From the NCBI RefSeq assembly GCF_025502585.1, contig NZ_CP106679.1, positions 3,379,501 to 3,443,500 of the forward strand: a stretch of 64,000 bases of DNA. The letters run 5' to 3'. Shown here piece by piece: positions 45,604 through 55,388 of the stretch. The translations under genes were made by a program, and so were the position numbers. Position 1 is the stretch's first letter. The number at the start of each line of letters is the position of its first letter. The notes below the pieces were generated by a model. It ran no database searches. It was not told the origin of the DNA and saw nothing but the letters and a program-made list of their open reading frames with translations. The DNA comes from Reichenbachiella agarivorans. GTDB lineage: Bacteria; Bacteroidota; Bacteroidia; Cytophagales; Cyclobacteriaceae.

Positions 45604-47379
45604 TTACAGAGGCAATATAACAATCATTTTGGTTCCCTCGTTGGGTCTGCTATACAAATTCACATCACCATCCAGCTTCTCAATAGCCGTTTTGAGAATA
45701 TATAAGCCTAACCCAGATCCCTGCACTTCATCATTGGCACGATAAAACATGTCAAAAATCTTGTCTTGGTATGCTTCATCAATACCTATACCGTTGTCCT
45801 CTACTATGATCGCATAATAATCTTCAGCCATGACTTTAACTGATATTTTAACAAAGCTATCCGAAGACTGAGTCTTTGAATATTTGATACTGTTCTCTAG
45901 TAGATTCTGTACAACGGTGTTTATAAGGCGCTTATCGGACTTCACTACTATATCTAGGTCTATGGAGATTTGAAAATCAATGTCGTTGAAGTTGGGATAG
46001 TAGTGAAATGAATCTAAACATTCGCTGATGAGTCCTTCGAAATTTATCAATGAATATTCCAACTCCTTGGATTTAAGAACTGATAGTTCCAATAAATCCA
46101 AAATAGTCTCATTCAGTCTTTTCAAACCCTTGTGATACATTCCAAAATAATAGAGAGCCAATTCATCCTTGATCTCAGACTCTACTATCTTGTGCAACTC
46201 AATCATGGATGACAAAGGACCCTTCAAGTCATGTGATACACGAGAAACAAACCTGCTCAATTCTTCATTTTTGTTCTCAGTCAGCTTAGCCTTTTCACTT
46301 TGATTTCGTGCCTCTATCTCTAAGCTTTCCATTTTCCATTCCGACTCCAAAGACTTGATATGGCTTTTGGCTCCTGTATTGATCACATTCAGTTTATTTT
46401 CGTGATACAATTCATGATAGCGCAGTGCCTCTATAGTGTCCCTTTCATTTTTAGCCATTAGATACAGATGGTAATAGGCTGTATAGCGGATTTCATAATT
46501 ATCCACAGCATTGCCATGTGCCAATGCCTGATTAAAATATTCTTTACTCTTATCATATTTGTTCAAAGAAAAATACAATGAACCGAGCTTTTTATAACAC
46601 ATGGCGGCTCCCATCCTATCCCCTACATATAAATGCTTCTTCAAGCTTTTCTCGAAACATAATTCTGCATTTTCAAGATCTGCCTGATGCAAATAGATTT
46701 TCCCTTTACCATAATAGGAATATGCCAAACCTCGCTTGTCTCCCGTCTGTTGCTTGAGTACAATACTGGCATCAATGAGCTCATTGGCTTTGGTCAAGTC
46801 TCCCTTTTTAAGATAGATCCCTGACAATGGGTTACAGGCATTAGATTCTCCATCTTTGTCTCCTACTTCTCGGCTCAATTCTCGGCATCTTAAATAGGTC
46901 TCCTCAGCTTTATCATATTCATCAAAAGCTTCATAGATGTAACCGATAGCCTTCAAAGTACGTGACTGACCCTGTTTGTCTATCACCCGCTCCTGAATCC
47001 TAAGACAAGAAAATAAATACTCTAAAGCCACATGGTGCTTAGCAGACTTGTAATTGATACTACCCAGCACATACAACGCTTCGGCCAACCCTGCTTGATC
47101 TTGCTGATTCTCAAAGGATTTATGAGCATTTTCGGCATATTGGGCGGCAAGCTCGTGCTGACCAATGATCATATAATAAAGTCCCAATTGGCAGTAGCTT
47201 TTTGCTACTCCTTCTGCATAACATGACGCCTCAGCTTGATTTTTAGCCTCCAAGGCAATCTGAATGGCTTTTTCTACATTGCTAACTCTAGCCTGCTGGG
47301 CATAAGCAAGCATAGAGTCTATTTCTGAAACAGACTTTTGTGGCTTAGATATTAGATTTTTCTGTGTTTTGGGTTGCAT
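45604..47379 (-). CDS. Cytoplasmic TPR histidine kinase
   Basis: A 591-residue kinase without signal peptide or membrane segment. About ten TPR units fill residues 20-330 (VAKSYCQLGLYYMIIGQHEL, LAEALYVLGSINYKSAKHH). A coiled coil leads to HisKA (FVSRVSHDLKGPLSSMIELH) and the ATPase domain (NLLENSIKYSK, VEDNGIGID, GSGLGLYILKT). The TPR part should bind a cytoplasmic partner. There is no adjacent response regulator. I chose the ATG at 47379 rather than the TTG two codons upstream. The next kinase downstream is separated by a strong hairpin. Confidence 0.88.
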   Translation of the reverse strand: MQPKTQKNLISKPQKSVSEIDSMLAYAQQARVSNVEKAIQIALEAKNQAEASCYAEGVAKSYCQLGLYYMIIGQHELAAQYAENAHKSFENQQDQAGLAEALYVLGSINYKSAKHHVALEYLFSCLRIQERVIDKQGQSRTLKAIGYIYEAFDEYDKAEETYLRCRELSREVGDKDGESNACNPLSGIYLKKGDLTKANELIDASIVLKQQTGDKRGLAYSYYGKGKIYLHQADLENAELCFEKSLKKHLYVGDRMGAAMCYKKLGSLYFSLNKYDKSKEYFNQALAHGNAVDNYEIRYTAYYHLYLMAKNERDTIEALRYHELYHENKLNVINTGAKSHIKSLESEWKMESLEIEARNQSEKAKLTENKNEELSRFVSRVSHDLKGPLSSMIELHKIVESEIKDELALYYFGMYHKGLKRLNETILDLLELSVLKSKELEYSLINFEGLISECLDSFHYYPNFNDIDFQISIDLDIVVKSDKRLINTVVQNLLENSIKYSKTQSSDSFVKISVKVMAEDYYAIIVEDNGIGIDEAYQDKIFDMFYRANDEVQGSGLGLYILKTAIEKLDGDVNLYSRPNEGTKMIVILPL

Positions 47380-47462
47380 TATCAATCACATATGTGCGCT
47401 GCACTTTAGCAATGAATAATACAGGTGGACTTTAAATATAGAAGGAAAGAATCGAAATAAAC

Positions 47463-47494
47463 AAAAAGAAAGCACCATTTCTAGTGCTTTCTGC
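47463..47494 (-). terminator. Rho-independent terminator of the DEAD-box helicase gene
   Basis: On the minus strand AGAAAGCACTAGAA pairs with a matching TTCTAGTGCTTTCT-type arm (AGAAAGCAC with GTGCTTTCT) around a short loop, followed by TTTTTG. It begins about 50 bp after the helicase stop codon. Confidence 0.85.
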
Positions 47495-47542
47495 TAAAAT
47501 ACCTATATTTTGGTATAAGATAAGAGGCTACCCCAAAGCCAT

Positions 47543-49324
47543 TTATCTTCGTCTTGGCTTGCTACTGCCTCCACCTTTTGCACCATACGATTTCCTACGG
47601 TCAGGTCTCCCTCCTCTACCGCGTGAATCTCGACCTTCTCTTGCTCCTCCTTTGGGCTCGGTAAACTCTCCACCTTCGGCGACCTTAATCTCTCTGTTGT
47701 CAAATTCAAACCCCGTGAATTTGCCAGTAAAGTCAGAAGAATTGGCTTTGCTAATCTCAAGAATGGTCTTTTTCTGCTGTGTCTCTATTCTGCCAATATC
47801 AGCACCTGCCACACCAGTCACTTCTGAAATAATACTCAGGATGTCTGATTTGGATATTGAATCTATCTTGCCTAGGTTGATCGTGAATTTCACATGTGAA
47901 CTGCTAGTTCTGGTACTTCTGCGCTCTTCTGATCTACCTCCACCGTCACGGTCACGTGTACCACGCCCTTCTGATCGATCCGATCTGTCAGATTTGCTAT
48001 GGGCAGATGAATTGAGGTCACGGGTGTCTGTCAGGTTCAGTTTATTAAACTCAATAGTCATCAGTTTGTCTATCAACTCTTCCTTGGTCAACTCAGCCAA
48101 ATCTGCATGAACTTTGTCTCTGAATCCATCAGGTAGATTGGTTTTGATCTCTTGTGCAATGATCGAAGCAGACCAGCTGTCAATGCGCTTGGAAACAATG
48201 GCATCACCGCTTGGTACTAAAACCTTCTCAAATTCAATACCCAATATGTTTTCTATCTGACCCAATCTACGTTGTTCTGCTTTGGATACCAATGCTACAG
48301 AAACCCCCTTTTTACCTGCTCTGGCTGTTCTACCACTTCTATGTGTATAGAATTCCAATTCGTCAGGTAGTTTGTGATGAATCACGTGTGTCAAGTCATT
48401 GACATCAATCCCTCTGGCCGCTACATCTGTCGCAACCAATAGGTTGATAGCATGATCTTTAAATTTTTTCATCACCAAATCTCTTTGGTTTTGGCTGAGA
48501 TCACCATGCAATGCTTCTGCTGCATATCCCGCTCTACTCAATTCGTCAGCGATGTTTTGTGTATCGATTTTGGTTCTGCAAAACATCACACCATAGAGAT
48601 CGCCTTCCATGTCCATGAATCTTTTGACTGCCTCCAATTTATCAGAGACTTTCACAATCATGTACTGGTGTGCAATATTCTTATTGACTTCTACACCACT
48701 TTTGACGGAGATTTCATGCGGATTGTGCATGTAGTCCGCGACTATCTTTCTGATTAATTTGGGCATGGTAGCCGAAAACAACCATGTAGATTTTTCATCT
48801 GGTGTTTGCAAAAGAATGGTATTCAATTCTTCTTTGAATCCCATATTGAGCATCTCATCTGCCTCATCTAGGACTAGGTATCTGAGTTTGGTTACATCAA
48901 CTGCCTTTCTTTTGATCAAATCCACCAATCTACCTGGTGTAGCTACAATGACCTGAGGCTTTGATTTCAAATTTCTGAGTTGGGTCATGATGGGAGCGCC
49001 ACCATATACACACTCAATTTTCAATTTTTTACTGTACTTTGAGAAGGATTTGAGTCCTTCGGAAATTTGCTGTGCCAATTCTCTCGTTGGGGACAAGACG
49101 ATGGCTTGACAATAGTTGCTATCTTCCTCTATCAACTGTAGTAGAGGCAGTCCAAAGGCCGCAGTTTTACCTGTACCTGTCTGAGCTAGCCCTATAAAAT
49201 CATTGGTTGAAGAAAGTAAATAAGGGATGGCTTCTTGCTGAATTTCAGTAGGTTTACTGATTCCTAAATCATTTAGTGCCTGAAGGATATGCTCATCAAG
49301 CCCTAATTCCTGGAAATTGTTCAA
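47543..49324 (-). CDS. deaD: DEAD-box RNA helicase with DbpA-type RNA-binding domain and RG-rich tail
   Basis: A 593-residue ATP-dependent RNA helicase. The motifs run in order: Q motif GISKPTEIQQ, motif I AQTGTGKT, motif Ia PTRELAQQ, DEAD, SAT, and motif VI HRSGRTARAG. A linker rich in Arg, Asp and Ser follows (RSDRSEGRGTRDRDGGG), then a DbpA-like RRM at about 480-560 (HVKFTINLGKIDSISKSDIL) and a basic RG-rich tail. CsdA/DeaD enzymes help ribosome assembly and mRNA decay, especially in the cold. The gene is monocistronic with a clear terminator. Confidence 0.93.
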   Translation of the reverse strand: MNNFQELGLDEHILQALNDLGISKPTEIQQEAIPYLLSSTNDFIGLAQTGTGKTAAFGLPLLQLIEEDSNYCQAIVLSPTRELAQQISEGLKSFSKYSKKLKIECVYGGAPIMTQLRNLKSKPQVIVATPGRLVDLIKRKAVDVTKLRYLVLDEADEMLNMGFKEELNTILLQTPDEKSTWLFSATMPKLIRKIVADYMHNPHEISVKSGVEVNKNIAHQYMIVKVSDKLEAVKRFMDMEGDLYGVMFCRTKIDTQNIADELSRAGYAAEALHGDLSQNQRDLVMKKFKDHAINLLVATDVAARGIDVNDLTHVIHHKLPDELEFYTHRSGRTARAGKKGVSVALVSKAEQRRLGQIENILGIEFEKVLVPSGDAIVSKRIDSWSASIIAQEIKTNLPDGFRDKVHADLAELTKEELIDKLMTIEFNKLNLTDTRDLNSSAHSKSDRSDRSEGRGTRDRDGGGRSEERRSTRTSSSHVKFTINLGKIDSISKSDILSIISEVTGVAGADIGRIETQQKKTILEISKANSSDFTGKFTGFEFDNREIKVAEGGEFTEPKGGAREGRDSRGRGGRPDRRKSYGAKGGGSSKPRRR

Positions 49325-49611
49325 TACGTATTATTTAAATGAGCTGCAAAGGTAGCTATATTCCGTATAGCATTCTAACTATCTGATAGTTATCTATGCC
49401 CTAGAATCAAGGAAAATCGCGCACTTACCCATTCACGCGACCTTCTTGGGGCTTTGTTTTTGCCTTAATTGGTTGAGTTTCTTTTTGTTTGGTTTCTCTT
49501 CCATTCTACTTTTATTCTCTCTGAACGACAAGATTTTTCGGTGTACACCAAATAATTGATTGGAGCTGATTAGTTTTATATCTGAGAGCAATCTTTTGAT
49601 TCCAACTACCG

Positions 49612-51903
49612 ATGAGCAAGAAAAACAGGAAACGAGGCATACTTGAAAAATTCATATTCTCCTTCCCCATCCAGCTACTAGCACAATATTTCAAATCTCA
49701 TCAATTGCTATTGTTGAGTTGGGTGATCATACTAGCTTTTGTCACCAGTAGTTCTGGCAATGTCACCGGCATCCCCTATTTGTTTTTGGATCCAGAATAC
49801 CTCCATCGAGTCAGTTTTTGGAGCTTTTTCATGTGTGGAATATCATTTGGTACACTGGTAGTGTCCTTTCATATCACGGGATACATTCTTCACGCCAACA
49901 AATATCGCTTTATAGGACTCCTCAAAAAACCATTTAGTAACTTCTCTGTCAACAACAGTGTGATACCCCTATTTACACTACTGACTTACCTGACCTGTAT
50001 CACAGTATTTCAAGCACACAATGAGCAAAATACATTTCTAAATATCGTGACTTATCTGAGTGGGTTCCTAGTTGGTATCACGCTGATCATCGCCTTACTT
50101 TATGGCTATTTTAGATTTACCAACAAGGATATCTATGAATACATCACCAAAAAACTCAATCACAAGCTAAAGTCTATTGCCCTGAGTAGATTCAATATCA
50201 TCGATCGTTTGTCTATGAAAAAGAAAAGAAAAGTCACTTCCTTTTTTGATCTTAGGTTACAAATCAAATACACCGACGAGCTCTACCATTTTCCTAACAA
50301 AAAGGCGATCACCAAGGTATTTGACCAAAACCATCTCAACTCGGTCATTTTGGTAGTTATTCTGATCGTATTCATTCTCTTGATGGGGCTAGGGATAGAT
50401 TACAAAGTGTTTCAGTTGCCTGCTGCGGCCAGTCTGATGTTTCTATTTTCGATGGTCACGATGGCCATTGGGGCGCTATCCTATTGGGCCAAGGAATGGC
50501 TCGTGGCAGCTTTCCTTGTGATTTATCTCTTCATCAATTTCCTCTTTACATCAGGTACGATACTGGACTATCATGAAGCTTTTGGGATGAATTATGACAC
50601 GACTAAAGCGGAATATTCCATTCCTCAACTCAAAAAAATGACTAGTGACAGCATTGTCATGCGAGACAAGCAAGAGATGTTGGCGATTTTGGATCGGTGG
50701 AAGAGTAAGCAGGAAAGTGACAGACCTACTGCGGTATTTGTGTGTGTGAGTGGTGGCGGATCACGTTCCGCGCTTTGGGCGTACAGTGCATTGACTCAAA
50801 TCGATCAAAAGATGGGGCACAAACTGATGGATCAGACAGTGATGATCACAGGTGCATCTGGAGGCATGGTCGGGGCGTCCTTCTTTCGAGAATTGGCCTA
50901 TCGGTATAGCACGCAACAGATCGAAAACCCCTATGATGAGAAGTATGCTGATCAAATAGCCAGTGACAACTTGAACCCTATTATCTTCAACCTAGTGGTC
51001 AATGATCTTTTCTTGCGCAATTCAGAATTTGAGTTTGAAGGCAAATGGTACACTAAAGACCGAGGCTTTGCCTTTGAGCAGCAGCTCAATCAAAACACCG
51101 ATTTCATCCTAGACAAGAAGCTTTCTGATTATGGTCTGTTGGAAGCGAAAGCACAAATCCCCATGATCCTGTTCGGACCATCTATCATGAATGATGGACG
51201 AAAACTCTACGTCTCTGCTCACAATACTTCATTTATGAATACCTCCCATCAAAACCTAGTAGGTGTGAACGAAACAATCATAGATGCCATTGATTTTCAA
51301 CGGATGTTTGAAGACCAAGGAGCCAAAGATCTCAAATACACAAGTGCACTGCGAATGAATGCTTCTTTCCCCTATGTCACGCCCAATATTTCACTCCCAA
51401 GTGCGCCTCCAATCAAAATCATGGATGCAGGGGTTACTGACAATTTTGGTCTAACAGATGTGGCACGCTTCGTCTTTGCCTTCAAAGAATGGTTTGCAAA
51501 AAATGCGGGGGCTATCGTCATCATCTCTATCCGAGACACCAAAAGAGTACAAGTGATTGAACCCCAATCCTATCTATCCATTTTTGATAAAATCGCCAAT
51601 CCCATCAGCAGTGTGTACAACAACCTGGCTAATTTTCAGGATGTCAACAATGAGTACAAGTTGGAATACATGAAGTCCTGGTACCCCAACCCCATTCAAA
51701 ACTTTGTGATCGAGTATGATATGTACGAAGATTACAAGGTAGTCAATACGTCCAAAGGTGTATCGACTCAAGACTCTACCAAGGCAAAGCGACCATCACT
51801 CAATTGGCACCTTACAGTCAAGGAAAAACAGTCCCTACAGAGAAACATCCTATCCGAAAGCAATACCAAAACCATTGATTCTTTGGTGAATAGACTTCAA
51901 TAG
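49612..51903 (+). CDS. Membrane-anchored patatin-like phospholipase
   Basis: A 763-residue protein. The first ~300 residues hold about seven membrane helices (LLLLSWVILAFVTSSSG, VILVVILIVFILLMGLGI, WLVAAFLVIYLFINFLF). The patatin domain starts near residue 375: oxyanion loop VSGGGSRSALWAY, nucleophile GASGGMVGA (Ser about 414) and catalytic Asp in MDAGVTDNFG (about 604). It should hydrolyse acyl lipids at the cytoplasmic membrane. Its stop is 39 bp from the stop of the convergent TIR-WD40 gene. The soluble patatins of CBASS systems lack such a membrane part, and no cyclase is present. Confidence 0.88.
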   Translation: MSKKNRKRGILEKFIFSFPIQLLAQYFKSHQLLLLSWVIILAFVTSSSGNVTGIPYLFLDPEYLHRVSFWSFFMCGISFGTLVVSFHITGYILHANKYRFIGLLKKPFSNFSVNNSVIPLFTLLTYLTCITVFQAHNEQNTFLNIVTYLSGFLVGITLIIALLYGYFRFTNKDIYEYITKKLNHKLKSIALSRFNIIDRLSMKKKRKVTSFFDLRLQIKYTDELYHFPNKKAITKVFDQNHLNSVILVVILIVFILLMGLGIDYKVFQLPAAASLMFLFSMVTMAIGALSYWAKEWLVAAFLVIYLFINFLFTSGTILDYHEAFGMNYDTTKAEYSIPQLKKMTSDSIVMRDKQEMLAILDRWKSKQESDRPTAVFVCVSGGGSRSALWAYSALTQIDQKMGHKLMDQTVMITGASGGMVGASFFRELAYRYSTQQIENPYDEKYADQIASDNLNPIIFNLVVNDLFLRNSEFEFEGKWYTKDRGFAFEQQLNQNTDFILDKKLSDYGLLEAKAQIPMILFGPSIMNDGRKLYVSAHNTSFMNTSHQNLVGVNETIIDAIDFQRMFEDQGAKDLKYTSALRMNASFPYVTPNISLPSAPPIKIMDAGVTDNFGLTDVARFVFAFKEWFAKNAGAIVIISIRDTKRVQVIEPQSYLSIFDKIANPISSVYNNLANFQDVNNEYKLEYMKSWYPNPIQNFVIEYDMYEDYKVVNTSKGVSTQDSTKAKRPSLNWHLTVKEKQSLQRNILSESNTKTIDSLVNRLQ

Positions 51904-51942
51904 GTTTTGAGAATCAAGATACCAGAACCAAGACCTCACTGA

Positions 51943-53709
51943 TCATTTGATGTGCCAGTGTCCTGCACTCTTGCCCGCTGCAATCAAAAACTCATTGCCC
52001 TGAGGTAAAAATGATACAGCACTCACTATGCCTGCCTTGCTTTGAACTGTATGGATGACATCACCTCCCAATGCCCAGATTCGGGCAGTATGGTCTGACG
52101 AACCTGTCAAAATGTAAGCCCCATCGGGAGAAAAACAAACGGCATTCACCGCGTCACTATGGCCTTTGAGTTTTCGGCTTTTTTGGTCATTGAGGCGCCA
52201 GATTCTGACTGTATTGTCTCTGGAGCCTGTTGCTACCAATCTGCCATTGGGAGAAAATGCGACCGAAGTGACCCAATGGATGTGCTCGTCCAAAGCCAAC
52301 CTCTCATACCCTGTGAGATCCCAGAGTCGTGCACTGTGATCTGCTGATCCAGTCAGGATTTTGTCTCCTTTGGGAGAAAATGCCAAACTGGTAATCATAT
52401 CGGTATGTCCTCTAAATTCTTGTATAAACTCCCCTGATACTTTGTACAATCGTGCTGTATGATCTAATGAGCCTGTCAAGACATGACTCCCATCTGGTGA
52501 AAAAATCACTACACTGATGTGCGCAGTGTGCCCTATAAACTCACGAATGAGTCTACCATTGAGATCCCAAAGTTTGGCTGTCTTGTCCCAAGATCCTGTC
52601 AAAAAATACCGTGCATCGGGAGATATGGCTACCGAAGCTATCCAATCGTCGTGACCTTTAAACTCCTGTATCACCTGTCCATTGATATCCCAAAGCCATG
52701 CGGAGTTGTTCCATGCACGGGTCATGATTTTGGTTCCATCTCTAGATACAGCGATGCACGCTATGTCTTTGGGGCTGGTAAATTCACGCACGAGATGAGG
52801 TCGTTTGCGATGAAGGCTTTTGACCGACTTTGGATTTTCGATTGCTGCGATCAGCATTTTGGCTTCTTGCACATGAATCCCCTGTGGATAGATAGTTTCA
52901 TAGACTTTGAGACTCACCAGTGTATTCTCAGCACTGGCTTTTAGCCATGCTTGCTCATCTGCCAAACTGTCGATAATGATCTGCACACGTGACGCATATT
53001 GACCTTTAGGGTATTGATGCAAATAACGCTGAAAAGACACCAATTGAGCCTCTGCTCTGACGGTATCCCATAGCAGCAAGTCCCCCAGACTGTCTAGGTA
53101 ATCACGCGCCAATGCTTGGTATTTCCCTTTTGGGAAGTCTTGGCTATAGGCTAATATACTGGCGTGTGTAAGCTTTCTTTCGGCAGCTCTCCATGCCAAG
53201 GTATCAGCCATCAGTTCGTCATTTTTGTTCTTTAGAAAGATAATGACCCATACAAAGCAAGCAAAGGCACACAGTGCCATAAGTATCATCAGGGGTTTCT
53301 TCCAAGTACCTTTCAACTTGGGTTGCCCAATCGTGTCCTCCAATTGTCTACGCAAAATCTGAAAAACTTTGTCATGGTCATCGTCCCAATCCCCAAGTTG
53401 GTAAATCTGTTTGACAGGAAATACCTCTGGAATAGAAACCGAATCAAAAGAAACATGAATCAGTGTACCAGCCTCCTGCGCTTCCAAAAGCTCTCTGTGG
53501 ATGTTGAGGTCATCAATGGATTGTTCTGACCAGATGACTATGACGGATTTGGCATATTTTCTTGCCTCGTCTTTGCTCTCTAAGTTTCCTGTTTTAGAAT
53601 TGATACGTCGCTCATACCATACGGACCAACCCAACTGACCAAGGGCAAGAGCTAGCTTCTTAGCCTTAGCTTTGTCTGATGCGGTGTAGCTGATGTAGAT
53701 CTCGCTCAT
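51943..53709 (-). CDS. TIR-like domain, membrane helix, TPR-like linker and seven-bladed WD40 protein
   Basis: A 588-residue protein. Residues 1-~130 form a TIR fold: EIYISYTASDKAKAKKLALA (box 1), SVIVIWSEQSIDDLNIHREL (candidate catalytic Glu73, without the usual Trp). A single helix (about 137-159) crosses the membrane. A segment of three similar units (about 175-300; YSQDFPKGKYQALARDYLDS, YLHQYPKGQYASRVQIIIDS) recalls TPR/SPOR-like repeats. Seven WD40 blades fill 310-588 (TGSWDKTAKLWD, TGSADHSARLWD). The TIR start is cytoplasmic, so the WD40 part would be periplasmic. TIR proteins can hydrolyse NAD+; WD40 domains often sense ligands or partners. Confidence 0.9.
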   Translation of the reverse strand: MSEIYISYTASDKAKAKKLALALGQLGWSVWYERRINSKTGNLESKDEARKYAKSVIVIWSEQSIDDLNIHRELLEAQEAGTLIHVSFDSVSIPEVFPVKQIYQLGDWDDDHDKVFQILRRQLEDTIGQPKLKGTWKKPLMILMALCAFACFVWVIIFLKNKNDELMADTLAWRAAERKLTHASILAYSQDFPKGKYQALARDYLDSLGDLLLWDTVRAEAQLVSFQRYLHQYPKGQYASRVQIIIDSLADEQAWLKASAENTLVSLKVYETIYPQGIHVQEAKMLIAAIENPKSVKSLHRKRPHLVREFTSPKDIACIAVSRDGTKIMTRAWNNSAWLWDINGQVIQEFKGHDDWIASVAISPDARYFLTGSWDKTAKLWDLNGRLIREFIGHTAHISVVIFSPDGSHVLTGSLDHTARLYKVSGEFIQEFRGHTDMITSLAFSPKGDKILTGSADHSARLWDLTGYERLALDEHIHWVTSVAFSPNGRLVATGSRDNTVRIWRLNDQKSRKLKGHSDAVNAVCFSPDGAYILTGSSDHTARIWALGGDVIHTVQSKAGIVSAVSFLPQGNEFLIAAGKSAGHWHIK

Positions 53710-53811
53710 AGGTGCTAGTTGGACTGGTATGATATAGCAAAGTGACTTTTTATCTAAAATAATCCCTAGTTGAGACTTTGACTATGCTGTAGAGACTATT
53801 TCAGTCTTGCC

Positions 53812-54333
53812 TTAGTCTAGGCCTTCCAGATGATGGATATGTTCGTCGATGATATCGATTTGTAGTGTGATCTGATCTACATATTGTGCCAATTCCTTCT
53901 CCATCTTTTTGACTTCCTTTTCATAGGTTTTTCCCTTGGATTTCCCGTAGTTTTTCTCGATCATGTTGAAGGTCGCACATTCTTCATGTATAAAACTGAG
54001 AAATTCTTTGGTGGTGTACTCTGTTTCCAATTTTTTGATGTCATCCAAAGTCGCCTTGGCTTCTGCATCCTGATTGATATCGTACTTTGACTTTACAGTC
54101 TTGTAAAGTGCCGAATCATAGTGATGGATGAGTTTAATCATGTCGATTGTATTTTGTCTATGCACACGGTTTGTACAATAGTCTCTCATACCTTCGTAAG
54201 ACTCGATGACCACCGCCTCCTTGTCCCATACCTGAGTCAGACTATCGATGGTGGTAACTATGCTGGTGCTAGATTGTGAAAATGCTGCAGTAGAAATTGC
54301 GCAAATAGCTGCTACTAGAATGGTTCTTTTCAT
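53812..54333 (-). CDS. Exported coiled-coil protein, unknown function
   Basis: A 173-residue protein with signal peptide MKRTILVAAICAISTAAFSQ. The mature part is helical with two Cys (DYCTNRVHRQ, HEECATFNMIEK) and a C-terminal coiled-coil segment (GKTYEKEVKKMEKELAQYVD). It is presumably periplasmic. It lies 102 bp upstream of the TIR-WD40 gene on the same strand, so co-transcription is possible. I do not recognise the family. Confidence 0.65.
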   Translation of the reverse strand: MKRTILVAAICAISTAAFSQSSTSIVTTIDSLTQVWDKEAVVIESYEGMRDYCTNRVHRQNTIDMIKLIHHYDSALYKTVKSKYDINQDAEAKATLDDIKKLETEYTTKEFLSFIHEECATFNMIEKNYGKSKGKTYEKEVKKMEKELAQYVDQITLQIDIIDEHIHHLEGLD

Positions 54334-54532
54334 TGTGTATTTATATCGTAATAGATTGTAGGATAAACTTACGGCGAATCCTCAAAGAAACAAAATAGGG
54401 CTCACCACAAAAGACATCGGATAGCAAAGAATAGAAATACGGTACAGTTAATAATTAGATAGTAGATGTTTTCACAATAATTATCATTTGTTGAGGGTAA
54501 TTTTATTGAACAAAGTATCAATAGACCAAATA

Positions 54533-55297
54533 ATGAGGTTTGAAACATATTTTCCGACGGATCGATTGAAACCCTACATCAAATATTTTGTAGTGTCAGA
54601 GAATGAATTGGAAAGAGAGTATAAAGTATTCCCTACATCGGGACTTGTCATGGGGTTTCAATACAAAGGGCAACTTCTATCTATAATGAATCACAGCGAA
54701 TGCAAACTGTCAACGGCAGGAATAACAGGTATTACGGATAGTTATAAAATCTTTAAAAACTCAGCAGACATCGGTACAATACTAGTCTTCTTTACTGAAA
54801 TTGGTTTTGCTCATTTTACTTCACATCCTACCAACGAATTCTTCAATTTAAGCCTTTCACTTGACGATATTTTTGACAAGTACAGTATAGTGGAGGTGGA
54901 AGAAAGGTTGGCAATAGCCAGTACAGACCAACATCGGATAAAAATTATTGAACAGTTTTTAGTAACTCAGCTCAAAGACATTCAGACAGATAAATTGATT
55001 ATTGAAGCGATTAAACTCATTCATCAAAGCAAGGGAACTATTCGCATAAAAGAGTTAAGTGAAAGGCTATTCGTTAGCCAAAGTCTATTTGAAAAAAGGT
55101 TCAGAAAGGTGGCTGGGACAACAGCCAAAAAATTTGCTTCTATTGTTCGCTTCAACGCAGTTCTTGAAAACCTGAACGAGACTAAAACGCTGACCGAAAT
55201 CTGCTACGAGAGTAAATTTTTCGATCAAGCTCATTTTATCAAAGTATTCAAACAGTACACAGGCCACACGCCTGAAAATTTCAAACACATAATTTAG
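54533..55297 (+). CDS. AraC-family transcriptional regulator
   Basis: A 254-residue regulator. The N-terminal ~150 residues form a sensing domain that resembles other AraC proteins in Flavobacteriia (RFETYFPTDRLKPYIKYFVV). The C-terminal domain has two HTH motifs: IRIKELSERLFVSQSLFEKR and TLTEICYESKFFDQAHFIKV followed by FKQYTGHTPENFK. I used the ATG at 54533; a TTG 15 codons earlier has no support. The DUF1398 gene begins 91 bp downstream in the same direction and is a likely target or partner. Confidence 0.9.
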   Translation: MRFETYFPTDRLKPYIKYFVVSENELEREYKVFPTSGLVMGFQYKGQLLSIMNHSECKLSTAGITGITDSYKIFKNSADIGTILVFFTEIGFAHFTSHPTNEFFNLSLSLDDIFDKYSIVEVEERLAIASTDQHRIKIIEQFLVTQLKDIQTDKLIIEAIKLIHQSKGTIRIKELSERLFVSQSLFEKRFRKVAGTTAKKFASIVRFNAVLENLNETKTLTEICYESKFFDQAHFIKVFKQYTGHTPENFKHII

Positions 55298-55388
55298 GAA
55301 AACGATTTTTTACAATCACGAGATTTTTAACCGTAGAATCTTTGCGCTGTAATTCAACATATCGTTTAGCAATTAAAAGTCAAGTAGA

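Noticed and set aside
47484-48110. Plus-strand open frame opposite the helicase tail
   Set aside because: It is Pro/Ser/Leu-rich low complexity and mirrors the RG-rich tail of the real gene.
49612-53709. CBASS or other named anti-phage locus (patatin plus TIR)
   Set aside because: No CD-NTase, sensor HORMA/TRIP13, or Thoeris-type ThsA is present, the two genes are convergent and both are membrane proteins. Only the two families suggest defence.
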